A stretch of 64,000 nt of DNA from Picochlorum sp. 'celeri' (lineage: Eukaryota > Chlorophyta > Trebouxiophyceae). Location: assembly GCA_010909725.1 (NCBI GenBank), contig JAACMV010000010.1, positions 434,001 through 498,000 of the forward strand, in the 5' to 3' direction. Every line of letters starts with the position of its first letter. Positions within the stretch are counted from its first letter, which is position 1. The notes below the pieces were generated by a model. It was not told the origin of the DNA and did not search any database. It saw only the letters and a list, made by a program, of their open reading frames with translations. Positions 1 to 11,726 of the stretch are shown here, piece by piece. The position numbers were made by a program, and so were the translations under genes.

Positions 1-62
1 ATTATACGAATAATTGAATAACGAAATCATTACATATACATTATCGAACAAAAGCTTGCGCA

Positions 63-1395
63 TTAATCAGCTTTTGTTGGCAAACGAACAGTAAATGATA
101 AACTGACGTATACTGCAGCAAACTGCAGCAGCATCATGGCAAATCCTGAAAGCATGATCAATTCTTCTCCAGCGGTCTCACGCACGCAATGCTCCGGTAA
201 GTCCGCCACAAAATCCAATCCTCGTGATGCAGATTTCTGCAGATATTTTGAAAACTGGTTTTCGAATCTTTTACTGCGCTCCATCTGTTTCATCTCTGCC
301 CGTTTCACTTGCTGACCTGCATTGCCAACCATCAATGCACCATATGCATTATTCTTCTTTCTATCCAAAGCAGCCTCCATATTTGGAAGTTCAGCCATTG
401 CTTGTCTCAGTTCTGGATTTTGAGCCTTCTCAGGCACCACAGAAGCATCTGTGAGTGCGAGCAAAATCTCCCTGTATTCCTCAATACTCAAATCCTGAGT
501 TCCCTCCTCATGAGCCTTGGTAATCTTCTCGAGCACCTTGTCAGCCATATCCAGCTTCTTTCTCAAAGATGCCTTTTCACTTTCTGGCATTTTGGCGATC
601 GCGTCAGGACTAACCTCATCATTATTCAGGACGCTGCCCAACACCTCCTCTGCATGCTTCTTCACCATGCTCACCTTGGCACGAATGTAGTTCAAATCAG
701 TAAACTTCAAATTATTCTGTTCTTTACGAAGCTCTATCATATTAACCGCATCTTCCTTGACCATGGCGATAGAGTCCTGCATCTCTGCAAGCGTGTTGAA
801 AACTGCCTGCATGGTCTCCAGCCCCTGGGTATCCCTCAACGCAGCCTCTGTCTTCTTTCCCTTATGGTACAATTCCGCCAGAGCACAATCCACCTGAGCA
901 TCCCTAGAAACTTCACTCATGAACTGGAATGCCAGCAGAATACCAACAATAGATGCCACAAGCTGCGCATTGACAAGGTTGGAGTTTCTCTTCATTCCCC
1001 CGAGATACCCCACAAATCCAGATGCTGTGATCAAACCACCCAGGAATATCCCAGTCATCTCCGTGAATCTGTACGCATATCTCATCGAAAGCAAAATCAT
1101 AAACACTCCAGATACCAACTGTCCCAACGAAATCACCCTGTCTGCCACGGACCATCTCTGGCTTGCTGCATATGCATATTATTATCTTAGTAGATGAGCA
1201 CACTGGTGGGCACACCACCCTCATACAGACACGATCCTCACCTTTACGATGTTCAATATCCCCCATCAGCATGCCACGAGTAGGACTCTGCATCACTGAC
1301 TTTTGGGGACTAGAGAAAAAAGATGGACGTTGCTGCTGCTTCTGGGGACTCCCAGCCAGGATGGGCGTGGACTGACCACTCGATGATGAAATCAT
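63..1395 (-). CDS. Four-span (tetraspanin-like) membrane protein with long coiled loop
   Basis: Two exons on the minus strand, 1395-1233 and 1165-63, encode 421 aa; the 67-nt intron has donor GTGTCT and acceptor ATGCAG and keeps phase. The first ATG gives a Ser/Gln/Pro-rich cytosolic tail of about 55 residues. Three hydrophobic segments follow close together (GVFMILLSM, GIFLGGLITASGFVGYLGG, LVASIVGILLAF), then about 230 hydrophilic, Lys/Glu-rich residues likely to form coiled coils, and a fourth segment near the C-terminus (LSGFAMMLLQFAAVYVSLSF). The 3+1 layout resembles tetraspanins, but I do not see the CCG motif in the large loop, so membership of that family is only an analogy. Function unknown. 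Confidence 0.7.
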
Positions 1396-2053
1396 CCCTA
1401 TTCGTCTTTTTAGCAACAACTACACTACTCAATATTCCACAATATTCTGAATGTAACAGAATGTCTTCTGAGAGTCGATATCGATCGAATAACTGCCATG
1501 AACCACTCCTGTCGAGTTCGGTCTTCCGTTGGGGTTCGACTGCCCACAGTCGTCTGACGACTGACTTTTTTAATCTACTTTTATACGGAAGAGGCGCCCA
1601 AATTCCCTCCGAGAATGGAATCTTCTTGGAATCTTACCTGATGTCGGCATTGTTACGGACTGACTGGAAAAATAATGACAAGAATGCAATTTAATGGCCC
1701 TGTGCGGGGGTTGCGAGAGGTACAGTCTCTCAGTGGAGGTATCTGAGTCGTTCAAAATTCAACGCGACTACTGTGTACGTCTTACGATTGATTCAGTATT
1801 CAATCAGAGAAATACCTTTTAAAGAAAATAATTTAAACAAGAACCATCGTGATCGGTGAAGTAAGGCGAATCAACACGCGTTGGTTGTCGCATGCACAAA
1901 TTTCTTCTTCTTGGGGAATTGTTTGTGTGATACAAAAGAAACGGCTGTTCTTTGTCGGATTTCAGGCAAGACACGTCTTTTGAATAACCACCGAGTGCTA
2001 TACGAATTTATCAGTGAGAAGAATAGTCACAGTGCTTGACGAGAGAGACTCTC
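1396..2053. other. Divergent intergenic region (658 bp)
   Basis: Lies between the starts of the four-span protein (minus) and the CNNM gene (plus), so it should hold both promoters. A 78-codon plus-strand reading frame from ATG 1461 to 1694 has no recognisable domain. No tRNA or snRNA signature was seen. Confidence 0.5.
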
Positions 2054-3730
2054 ATGGTGTCCATGGTTCCAAGTGCTGTGGGGCTGGCCCTTGGGAGTTA
2101 CCACGCATTGTACGTATCATAGACTGCTTTGCTTTTCTGCGATGGATCCACTGATTTTATAATTATATAAACATACTGTAGGATGAAGCGAAAAGATGTA
2201 GAGGATTTGACAGATGCACAGTATCTCGTCTTTTTGCTCTCGGCCATGGGACTTGTGCTCATGGCAGGCATCATGTCTGGGCTCACCCTGGGACTCATGT
2301 CCTTGGATGATGTGGAGATGGAAATTTTGGTGACAAGTGGCAAAACGAGCGAGAAAAAATCTGCAGAGAAGATCAAGCCCTTGATTGCAAAGCCTCACAA
2401 GCTGCTTGTGACGTTGGTTGTGTGGAATGCCATTGCTGCAGAGGCTTTGCCTTTAGTTTTGGATCGGATCACAGATCCTATTACAGCAGTCATATTATCT
2501 GTGACAGTAGTTCTCATGTTTGGTGAAATCATCCCGCAAGCTTTGTGTACGAATCATGGGCTGACGATTGGAGCCTTCTTCTCACCACTGGTGAGGGTAT
2601 TGCTGGTGATAACAACACCACTCTCCACGCCCATAGCCGCAATACTAGACATTCTGTTAGGACCGAGAAACTCTGCTTTATTTAGAAGAACTCAATTGAA
2701 GACTTTCGTGGATTTGCATGATGCAAACAAAAATTATGGAGGTAATTTGTCAACTGAAGAGGTGACTATTATCAAGGGCGCATTGGATTTGACACACAAG
2801 CGTGCACGAGCAGCCATGACACCGCTCGATATGGTATTCATGGTATCAATTGATACAGTTCTAAATAGTGAGGTGTTAGAGTCTATTTTAAAGTCTGGTC
2901 ACAGTAGGATTTTAGTGCATGCCAAGGGGGACAAGACAAGGATTATTGGTATTGTGTTGGTGAAAGAACTCATCCTTGTCGATCCAAACGCAAATCAGGA
3001 AATATCATCGCTAAAAATCAGGCATATTCCTCATTTGTTGGCGGAAACTCCAATGTATGATATGCTGCGGCTCTTTAAAACTGGGAGAACACATATGGCT
3101 GTGTTGACACAGCCCACTCTTGACGCTATTACAGCAAAGCAAGAGTACATACCTCCAGATATTGCGATTGACATGTTTGACGTTCTTCAAAGAGAATACG
3201 GTAGTGATGATGATGACTCGTTGTTTGATTCATCGGACGAAGATGATGCCATGAACAAAGGGCTTTCAGCAAGGTCCTTTAAGAGATTTCGAGCAAGCAC
3301 CCAACCAAGCAGCACCTCCTCCACCTCCTCCAGCAGTGTCAGGAGTATCATGAGTGAAATGGAAGAATTGTACGCCATCGATTTTAAAGGAGAAGATGTC
3401 GTCGCGATCGGAATTATTACAATAGAAGATGTCTTGGAAGAACTCTTGGGAGATGAGATTGTTGATGAGACTGATGAATATGTTGACAATCTATGCAGAA
3501 CGCGGGTCAACAAGACTACCTTGTCCAGGTCACTCCCTCCATACTTGCTCAAGGCTTTGAAATCGAATCCTGGCCCTCCTCCCATGCCAGGGTTGAAAGT
3601 GTACGAGACAGCCCGTGGTTCATTACGTTATTCTGCTGCAGATGATGCCCAGCAGGTGGATGGAAAGTTATCCCTGTTCTCCCAGCAGCAACAAATGAAT
3701 AGAAAACATAATTCTGAAGAAGATGCTTAG
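2054..3730 (+). CDS. CNNM/CorC-family (DUF21 + CBS) membrane transporter
   Basis: Model join(2054..2109,2182..3730), 533 aa; donor GTACGT, 72-nt intron ending CTGTAG, phase kept. The alternative is an unspliced start at ATG 2183. The DUF21 transmembrane domain covers roughly residues 28-200 (for example MAGIMSGLTLGLMSLD and LLVTLVVWNAIAAEALPLVL). A CBS pair follows, its second part reading VVAIGIITIEDVLEELLGDE, the usual CNNM/HlyC signature. An acidic, Ser-rich insert lies between the CBS halves. Family members act in Mg2+ or other divalent-cation homeostasis at plasma or internal membranes; the substrate here is not decided by sequence. SurE starts 44 nt after its stop on the same strand. 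Confidence 0.85.
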
Positions 3731-3774
3731 TGTATCGTCTCGTATATTGTAAAATTATTGTGTTTGAAAGGAGA

Positions 3775-4793
3775 ATGCGCGTTCCAAAAATCCTAATCAG
3801 TAATGACGATGGTGTTTCTGCACCTGGATTACAGGCGCTCGTAAAGGAATTTATAGATCAATCGTTCTGTAAAGTGTTCGTTTGTGGTCCATTCGGTGAG
3901 CGAAGTGCACAATCGAATGCGATATCAGGTGGGTGCTTTTCCTGCTACTGTGCCAAGCACATATTTCTCACCTTCTGATGCATCCTTTGCGTATTGATAC
4001 AGTGACAAAGCATGTTCATGCTTTTGAAATCCAAGTTAATGGGGCAGAGGAGGCATTTGCTGTTGACGGAACTCCAGCTGATAGTATTATTGTGGCCCTG
4101 CGGTCACAACTGCTGTCCACAAAAGACTTTGATCTGGTGATTAGTGGCATCAATAGGGGAGATAATGCGGGGGTTCATGTAGTGTATTCAGGGACGGTTG
4201 GAGCTGCGAGAGAAGCAGCTCACCATGGGTATCCTGCGCTTGCCTTTTCCATTGACAACTATGCTGCTCGCTCAGTAGAACAGTACAAGGTTGCAGCAGA
4301 GTATGCCGTGGCTCTGACGAAAGAAGTATTACATATTCACGAAGGGGTCAACTCGCGCGTTCCTAAAGAGCTCCATAGGATTGTACTGAATGTGAATATT
4401 CCAGGAGTGGATGATGGCACAGTCATCCAGGGCTTTCGGTTGTGTCGTCAGGGTAGACATTGTAGCACAAGTGATCTCATCGAGGCCGAGTCCGAACCTG
4501 ATTTTGCAGAGCAAAATGCTCATAAAGATTCACAGATACATATGGGTCGCGTTACTATTCGGGCATTCAAGCATGTGAACTTTAGGCATATTCAGGATAG
4601 TACTCCAGGGACTGATCATCATGCTCTCAGCCAGGGATTCGTGTCTGTCACCATCCTGGACAGTCTCATGGATGTACCATTGAATGAAGAGAATGCGATT
4701 AGTCGGCATGATGGCAATCTCGCCGACACTGTAAGAGATATCATCAACAGAGCTGGCCTGGCCATGGGACATGATAATGAGCATTCACAGTAG
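3775..4793 (+). CDS. surE: SurE-like 5'/3'-nucleotidase (survival protein E)
   Basis: Model join(3775..3928,4003..4793), 314 aa; the 74-nt intron (donor GTGGGT, acceptor ATACAG) splits a Val codon and joins ERSAQSNAIS to VTKHVHAFEI, the expected SurE continuity. The metal-binding motif ILISNDDGVSAPGL is at the N-terminus, and the conserved block ISGINRGDNAG followed by YSGTVGAAREAAHHGYPALA is present. SurE enzymes are divalent-metal-dependent acid phosphatases that dephosphorylate nucleoside monophosphates and other small phosphates. No clear targeting peptide precedes the catalytic motif, so a cytosolic site is the simplest reading. It converges on the DHX29-like gene, with 96 bp between the two stops. 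Confidence 0.9.
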
Positions 4794-4889
4794 AAGGAAG
4801 GAATGAATACCACCCTGTATATGCGAACTGTCATTTAATGAGGTATTTCTGTCTTTTGCAATTATAATAGTCATATTTAGAATCAACAG

Positions 4890-7800
4890 TCAACCAGTTA
4901 GTTGCTCTTGCTCCAAAAGCTTGGCTACAAGTTCCATGACGACTTGTGTTTCAGCTTTGGTCATGTTTTGGTTCTCTTTGACCCGAGCTTGTAAGACCGA
5001 ATCTAACCGTTCACGAATCTTAAAGAGTATTGCTGCACAGCGTCCTGCAACTTTGATCCGTATCCAACCATCGACAAGTACCTGACTGCTCTTGTGATCG
5101 ATATGGATATGCCTCCCAAACAACAATATGGACAATGGGGAGGCCACGGAACAATCTCTGAGGAAGACTTTGGACGTCTTCATTTTCTCACTATACACCA
5201 AAAAGGGTTGCTGGAAAGATCCTGCTGAGAGAGATGACAAAATCGATGATGGGTGGATGGCAACTGGACCATTTCCATCATGCCATGTCGGGGAGCTTCC
5301 AGGAATCACTTGGTCCATCAAAGCAACTCTGGGATAAAGTGAAGCTACCAAAACAGATCTCAGAATAGAAGGAGATGATTTATGAAGATTCTGTGGGCAT
5401 GTGTCCGAATCATACCACCTAAAGCCAGAAGAGTCTTGCCCAGGGCCAGGCCTTTGTGCCAGCCCAATGTCTTCCAACATTGTTGCAAACTGCTCCCTCA
5501 TTTCCATGATTATGTTAATATTTTGTACACTCATTTTGAACTTGCCGGCATATTTTATCGCCGAAGATTTCCCGCTATAGGCGTTTGCATCAATCCAGCC
5601 TTGCAGTGCCGCTGCCAGCACCAAGTGATCTGATTGCTGCTCAGATGCAATGCATTTTCTCTCTTTGGATAAGAATGGCGACGCCACAGCTTTCATCTCA
5701 TCTCTGTCTTGGATGGATATAAAGGGTGATTTATGGGATAGGCACGCGGCAATGCTCAACACTGGTGATAGGCAGTGGAGTAAAGAGCCCATGATTAAAA
5801 TTTTGCCAATATTGATGTCCACCGGCAACTGAGCAAGATGGCTCCCTGTAAGGAAAAAACGAAGATCAGAAATATTGATCTCACTCGAAGTTTGGACCAC
5901 ATTGAAAAAAATCGTACCTAAGGGCGTTAAATCTTCTTGTTTGGTCAAAGCTCCTGCCTGCACTAGTGCATGGATTGCCCCTTGCACAGCCTTTTTCAGT
6001 GGTGGCTGTAATACTCTTGACAAAAATTGATCAGCTGTATCGCTCAATTTGAGATTATGAATTTGTAGTATCATTTCTTCCAAAGGCACTCGCATGATCT
6101 CAGGAGTCTGCATGATGGCAATATTAAGTCAGACCAGAGTAATAATGATGTTGTAATGGCAGAATACGAAAATGATGGCCATACCTGGTATTTCTTCATT
6201 CTTCCTTCGAAACATGCTCTAGTGTAGAGGGAATAACAGATCCCTTCTCTGACTCTCCCTGCTCTTCCTTTCCTTTGGTTTGCATTTGCAACAGAGACAC
6301 TGTCTTCGATGAGCATGGACATGGACCTGGATGCATCATATCGTCGCTCTTTCAGTTTCCCTGTGTCTACGACATACACAATATCCTCAATAGTAACAGA
6401 TGTTTCAGCAATATTCGTCGATATTACTATTTTTCGAATGCCTGGAGGATGGACTTTGAAGGCTCGTTTCTGATCTTTGGGCGAAATTGAGCTGTGCAGG
6501 GGTACAATGACATGGCTCTGCAGCATTCTCTGCGATGAAAGCCTCCTGCTCAGATTGTCAATTTCAGCCATTCCAGGAACGAAAACCAATATAGCACCTG
6601 GATCCTGGGTCTCGTGGATATATAGCACAACATGTTCCAATAAGTCCATATCAATCCTTTCCTCATTCACCTTGGCCAGGTTCCGTAATGTTGAGACACT
6701 GCAAGAATGCACGATATCAGAGTCACAAACAAAAAGCATTTGTCACAATGCTCTGTCGACATACCTATATTCATCATATAATTCATGGTTGAAATGTGGA
6801 TTGAGAATAATATCATCATTCTGATCACCCCAATTTCCTTTGATCAAGGCCTTATTCTTAGACCCAGCAGAGTTTTCCAACTTCTTTTGCTGAACTCTTG
6901 ACATCTGCCCCTCTCGCAGACTTGCGGGCGAGTCTGAATCCAATACATAATTCGTCATCTCATAGATATCCTCCAAAAATAAATGTTTCACCGGGAATGT
7001 TCTACTGGAGGCACTGAGAATAGGACAACCTGAAAAATAATCAGCAACCATCTCTGTGTTCATTGTGGCAGACATCAGAATGACTTTCAAAGGCATCCCT
7101 AAAGCTCTTCTTTTTTGAACTAGATCTCGAAGCATGGCTATCAAAAAGTCACTTTGCATTGATCGCTCATGAACTTCATCTACGATTACATGGGAAAACT
7201 TCACCAGTGCTGGATCAGATGACAGCCTCCGAAGCAGAATCCCTGTGGTACAGAATTCCAGCCGAGTTTCAGCAGTACTTTTCGAGTCAAACCTGACGGA
7301 ATATCCAACAACAGAACCCCTTGTCCCAGGACCAGCCTCTCCTCTCTCTTCTGAAACCCTTTCAGCAACACTTATTGCAGCAATTCTACGAGGCTGGGTG
7401 CACACAATGTTACATTCAGCCCCTGAAAGCGATTGAATACAGCCATCCAGAACCATCTGAGGTACTTGGGTAGTCTTTCCACTTCCAGTTTCACCACTCA
7501 CAAGAACGACATCATGTGTGTCCAAAGATTTGAGAAGGTTGTCCTGTATCTGCAACACTGGCAGGGAATTTCTTTTCTCTATCCAATATGAACCAGTCTC
7601 TGACCGAATCCATTCCTGAAATTGGCCCAGCATTCTTTCACTCAATTGTTTGGATCCTTTCAATTGGAACTTCTTTGTTTCAATGCTTGAAGCGATGGTC
7701 TGATCGAGCAAGGCAGTCTTCCTCAAATGGCTTGCATCATCGTCATCATCTTCATCTAATGTATTCAAAGCTCCAGAAAACGAGTTCATAAGAGTAGAGA

Positions 7801-9454
7801 CAAAATTTTCCCTTTTCTGTCCATCCTCGACGTATGCAGGCGCCACATCCTGGAACTCTGCAATCTCCAGAAGCAACTCATCAAAGGGCTCCTTCAGCAG
7901 CTCCCATTCTATTTCTGTTGAATTCCCATAGAGATCCATCAACGCCTTGGTTGCACACGCATCCTGTGCCATCTGTATGGTGTCCCAACCATCCAACTGT
8001 GGCTCCAAGGAAAATTTGTGAGTTCCAATCCTCATGCTGTGCCTTCTATGCTTTGACTGTCTGACATCAATAAATATTTGAAAACGACACTGTGGTCCTT
8101 GGGCATTTCTCTCCCCTCCATTGGGTAGCTTTTCGAATCTTGGAGCACTCCATCCTTCCTTCTGCATGGCCTGTTGTAACACTGCTTTAGGGTGCTTCTT
8201 TACAATTTCTTTCTGCTGAGTATTCTTCTTCTTGTTGCTCTTCTCCTTTTTATTCCTGATTGAATCACGCAATTTTTGATTCGATATAATTGACAAATAG
8301 GCAGTATTTAGCCTTTTGTTTGTCGGTTGATCCGGTTCATCCATATTGGGGTCAAACATATCAATCTGAAATTCCTCTTCTTCCTCCTTTGATGCCTGTG
8401 GCTCAGTCTGCAAAGAAGCCTGTTGGTCATTGACAGCAGCGCCCTCAGAAGGATATAGCGGCTCCAAATCACCATCACCAATCTCCAATTCCTTCATTTC
8501 CCTCCGTAACTTCCCTATGATGGCACCTGCTTCCTTCTGTCCAGCTTTGTCCCCATTGGCCTTGGCCTTGGCAGCATGCTGTTTTGCATGAAACATATCA
8601 TGGGCAATGATGGCAATTTTATCCTCCCGAGATAGTTTTTCCCGAGATCTCTCAGCTCTCTTACGTTCAATTTCCTTTGGATCACCCCAAATTTCCCAAT
8701 CTTCGATACTGCCACCATCAGAAGAAGATTCCTCCTCCTCCATGCTGGACTCATCGTCATCGTATGCCTGCTGCAATATCCACGCCTTGCTCTCATTCCA
8801 TTCCTTCTCCTTCTCCACTTTAATTTTAGCTTCTTTCTCCCGTTTCAATTCTTCTCTGTGTCGTTCCATCTCCTCGTCCACCACATCCTCGCTCTCTGGA
8901 GCAGCAGGAGCAGCAGCAACTGCTCTCTTCGGAGCCTTGTACACCTGTTTCACCCGGGCTTGATCCAAAGTCTTTGCTAAATCTGCGTAATACGATGGCA
9001 ACTCTTCCCGCGAAAGCTTGCACAACAACTCATTCATCACCAACATGGACAGCACTCCTGCCAAACTCGATGCACTCCTCTGTGTCCCATGCACTTCATA
9101 CAACAAATATTCCTTCCTCTTTGGATCCACCACATCACCAAACAAATACTCACGCAGCACAGAACCCAAAGACTCCTTTACATCCTCCCAACCAAATCCT
9201 TGCCCCTGGACCTCCTCTATACACATCAGCAATGCCTGTTCCATCTTATCAAACTGCTTCCCCATCCGTCCACCTTCTCTCGTTGTCGACACCCCAGAAC
9301 CAATCTCATCAACACCAGCCACCCTTGCATCCCCGCAGCATGCCACTCGAACTTGTTCTAGCAACCCAGCACTGACATCAATAACAGCAGCAGCCTTCCT
9401 GACACCACCACCAACTCCACTGTTCCCAGCACTCTCTACCTTTGACGCCATCAT
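4890..9454 (-). CDS. DEAH-box RNA helicase, DHX29-like
   Basis: Three exons on the minus strand (9454-6765, 6698-6185, 6107-4890), 1473 aa; introns of 66 nt (GTATGT) and 77 nt (GTATGG). The N-terminal 600 residues are charged, with acidic and Lys-rich stretches. The helicase core holds GETGSGKTTQVPQ near residue 653, DEVH near 756, SATMN near 793, STNIAETSVTIED, and QRKGRAGR near 1048; HA2 and OB domains follow. The segment LPEI-type TPEIMRVPLEEMILQIH and the KERRYDASRSMSMLIEDSVS block resemble DHX29 more than DHX36 or DHX57. DHX29 binds the 40S subunit and helps initiation on structured mRNAs. The first Met codons are ATG 9454 and 9451. Confidence 0.85.
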
Positions 9455-9825
9455 CACCACACCAGTATACCAGGACTATCTACTCATAATTTGTAATGTC
9501 AGAAATCGATATGAGCTAGAGTAGCACCTCGTGTCTTGGATTTGCATCGTGTGTAAGCTCGTTCCAGGCTGCATTTTATATACCCTTTTACGGAACTGGA
9601 CAGGTATTCTTGGGACAGTGAATAGTCATGTATTGAGCAACGCATGGCAATTTATAATGTACAAAGCTGTATATTTTCGACTCCGAACGCGGACTCGTGT
9701 GTCTGTGGGCAAAGAAGCAAATAGCGTCGTTTGACCACGAATGCGCAAGCGTGTGATCAGCGACTAACGCTAGGAACATGAAATGAGCTATACCCTTGGG
9801 GTTTGAGGATTATAGTAAATATAAC
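9455..9825. other. Divergent intergenic region (371 bp)
   Basis: Shared upstream region of the helicase (minus) and the adenylate-kinase-like gene (plus). No conserved element, RNA gene or credible small reading frame was seen. Confidence 0.5.
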
Positions 9826-11631
9826 ATGCGTATAAATTTCATTTTACGTGCAACGCGGCGCGGTTGGAGTGTGGCTGGAGGGGTCAGTAGGGCTGGGACG
9901 CCAGCGTCGGTTATTACTGGCAACGCTCTAGGGCAGGTGGTTGGGAGCCTAGGGGGCGGTGTTGGGGCAGAGGCTGATGGGGTTCTTCGTCGTAGCAATG
10001 AATTTGTAGTAGATAGTCGTGGGTTTATAGGGCGGACGATGGGGTGCATGCAGCAAGAACAGGTGAACATGGAGCAGGGTGCTTCCTTGTCTGAGCAAGC
10101 TGGTAATGCCAGGGATGTTCAGGATGCTGCTCAGGCTGGGCCTACTCTGTCTGCGAGAGAGCAGACACGGTTAAAGGCGCAATTGATTTTCGATGCATGT
10201 TGGAAGTCTATGGAGCAGCGGTTGGGCGAGAGATATGTGTGTCCGAGGGAAATTGTGTGGTTGAATGGGGCGCCAGGGTCTGGAAAGGGGACGAATGTGC
10301 CGTTTATCATGAAGTCGAGGGGTCTTTCGAGGAGTGTTGGTATGTCGCAGTTACTGGATTCTCCGGAAATCAAGTCATATGTTGATAGGGGGGAGCTGGT
10401 GCCTGATGCCATGGTGCTGGATGCATTGTTGGATGCTATTTTGAATCCAGAGGTGAATGATGGTGCCGGTCTGGTGATTGATGGATTTCCCCGTACAGCG
10501 ACACAGGTAGACTTTGTCAAGTTACTGTATGATAAATTGATGGATCGGCATGCTCGGAATGCAGACTCTGCAGATGAGTGGAGGTCACCAAGGCCATCCT
10601 TCAAGGTTGTCATATTGTACGTGGATGAGAAGGAAAGCGTGAAAAGACAGATGAAGAGAGCAGAACTTACATCTTTACACAATGAACGTGTGCGAGATGC
10701 CGGGACAGGGGATGTATGGAATGTGAGGGCTACTGATGTAAATGAGGCATTGTGTAGGAGGCGATACCAAGTCTTCAAGGCACATTACAATACCATTTTG
10801 AGACTGAAATCATACTTTCCGTTTTCTTTGATTGATGCCATGGGATCATTACAAGACTGTCGATCCCAGATTGTGAGGGAATTGAGATACCAGTCGAGCT
10901 TGGATTTGGATGAAAAGACCTATGCAGCCATCCGACATTTGCCATTGGCCAGAGACTTGGTGCGCGTGGCTCGACAGAGACTCGTCTTCCGACTAGACTT
11001 GTACTGCAAAAAGCATTACAAGATGTTCACAGACATCATCAGTCTTATTGATATGGAAATCATGCCCGTTTTGAAACAATGCAGTATGGCTGGGCATGCA
11101 GAATACAGATCACGCCATCCTCTTCTTTTGTCGTCTCACTTGGCTGTTGACATGCTGATTGATATTTTGACCGACCGTGGATTCAATGTAGCACATTTTG
11201 TAGAGGAACGCTTGGTCCCTCGGAGGGTTGATATGAAGACGGGTGCCATTCAAACAGAGTCTGAAGATGTGCACTCGTTTAGAATCACCTTTAACAAGGA
11301 GAATATTCGAGACGTTAGTCTCAATCATGGCTCGCATACATCGAGTCAGAATGAGCAGAATATGATTATTGGAAAGACGTTTGTGCCGGAGCATCTCCGG
11401 AAAGATAATGATACAAATGCCATGGTATCATTGGCGTTTCAGAAGCAGCCAGACCATGTTCCAAACAAGCCAGACACATCGCCAATGAGAGCAGGTCCAG
11501 TGTGTTATACTACCACACCATCTTCTTCTTCTTCTGCATCGACAGGAGCATCATCCAAAGATGGTGCGCCGCAGGTGGCAACGCAGAGAGATGGTCCAGA
11601 GTATGAACACATGAACGAGAGGGAAGACTGA
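9826..11631 (+). CDS. Adenylate-kinase-like NMP kinase with organelle-type presequence
   Basis: Single exon, 601 aa from ATG 9826. The N-terminus (MRINFILRATRRGWSVAGG) is rich in Arg and hydrophobic residues and lacks acids, as in mitochondrial or plastid presequences. The kinase domain starts near residue 135: P-loop NGAPGSGKGTN, the NMP-binding block DGFPRTATQVDFVKLL, and a lid-like region ending DVNEALCRRRYQVFKAHYNTIL. About 270 further residues follow the kinase core, with no domain I can name and a Ser/Thr-rich tail. Typical adenylate kinases are 190-250 aa, so this is an extended form; plant plastids also have extended adenylate kinases. Predicted role: ATP + AMP to 2 ADP balance in an organelle. 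UMP/CMP specificity cannot be excluded. Confidence 0.75.
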   Translation: MRINFILRATRRGWSVAGGVSRAGTPASVITGNALGQVVGSLGGGVGAEADGVLRRSNEFVVDSRGFIGRTMGCMQQEQVNMEQGASLSEQAGNARDVQDAAQAGPTLSAREQTRLKAQLIFDACWKSMEQRLGERYVCPREIVWLNGAPGSGKGTNVPFIMKSRGLSRSVGMSQLLDSPEIKSYVDRGELVPDAMVLDALLDAILNPEVNDGAGLVIDGFPRTATQVDFVKLLYDKLMDRHARNADSADEWRSPRPSFKVVILYVDEKESVKRQMKRAELTSLHNERVRDAGTGDVWNVRATDVNEALCRRRYQVFKAHYNTILRLKSYFPFSLIDAMGSLQDCRSQIVRELRYQSSLDLDEKTYAAIRHLPLARDLVRVARQRLVFRLDLYCKKHYKMFTDIISLIDMEIMPVLKQCSMAGHAEYRSRHPLLLSSHLAVDMLIDILTDRGFNVAHFVEERLVPRRVDMKTGAIQTESEDVHSFRITFNKENIRDVSLNHGSHTSSQNEQNMIIGKTFVPEHLRKDNDTNAMVSLAFQKQPDHVPNKPDTSPMRAGPVCYTTTPSSSSSASTGASSKDGAPQVATQRDGPEYEHMNERED

Positions 11632-11726
11632 TTCATTCATTCACAACATTGATATATCTATACCGTGTCGAGCATAGCGTATTGTTACATGTATTATTAG
11701 CAACAAGATATACTTTTAAAATACAA

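Noticed and set aside
309..1190. 293-codon plus-strand frame
   Set aside because: Antisense to the four-span protein, which has hydrophobic spans and a phase-consistent intron; the plus frame is His/Leu-rich noise.
1500..1600. tRNA-like GGTTCGACTGCC
   Set aside because: No matching acceptor, D or anticodon stems around it.
1461..1694. 78-codon plus-strand frame in the first intergenic region
   Set aside because: Composition is not protein-like and no homology or splice partner was seen.
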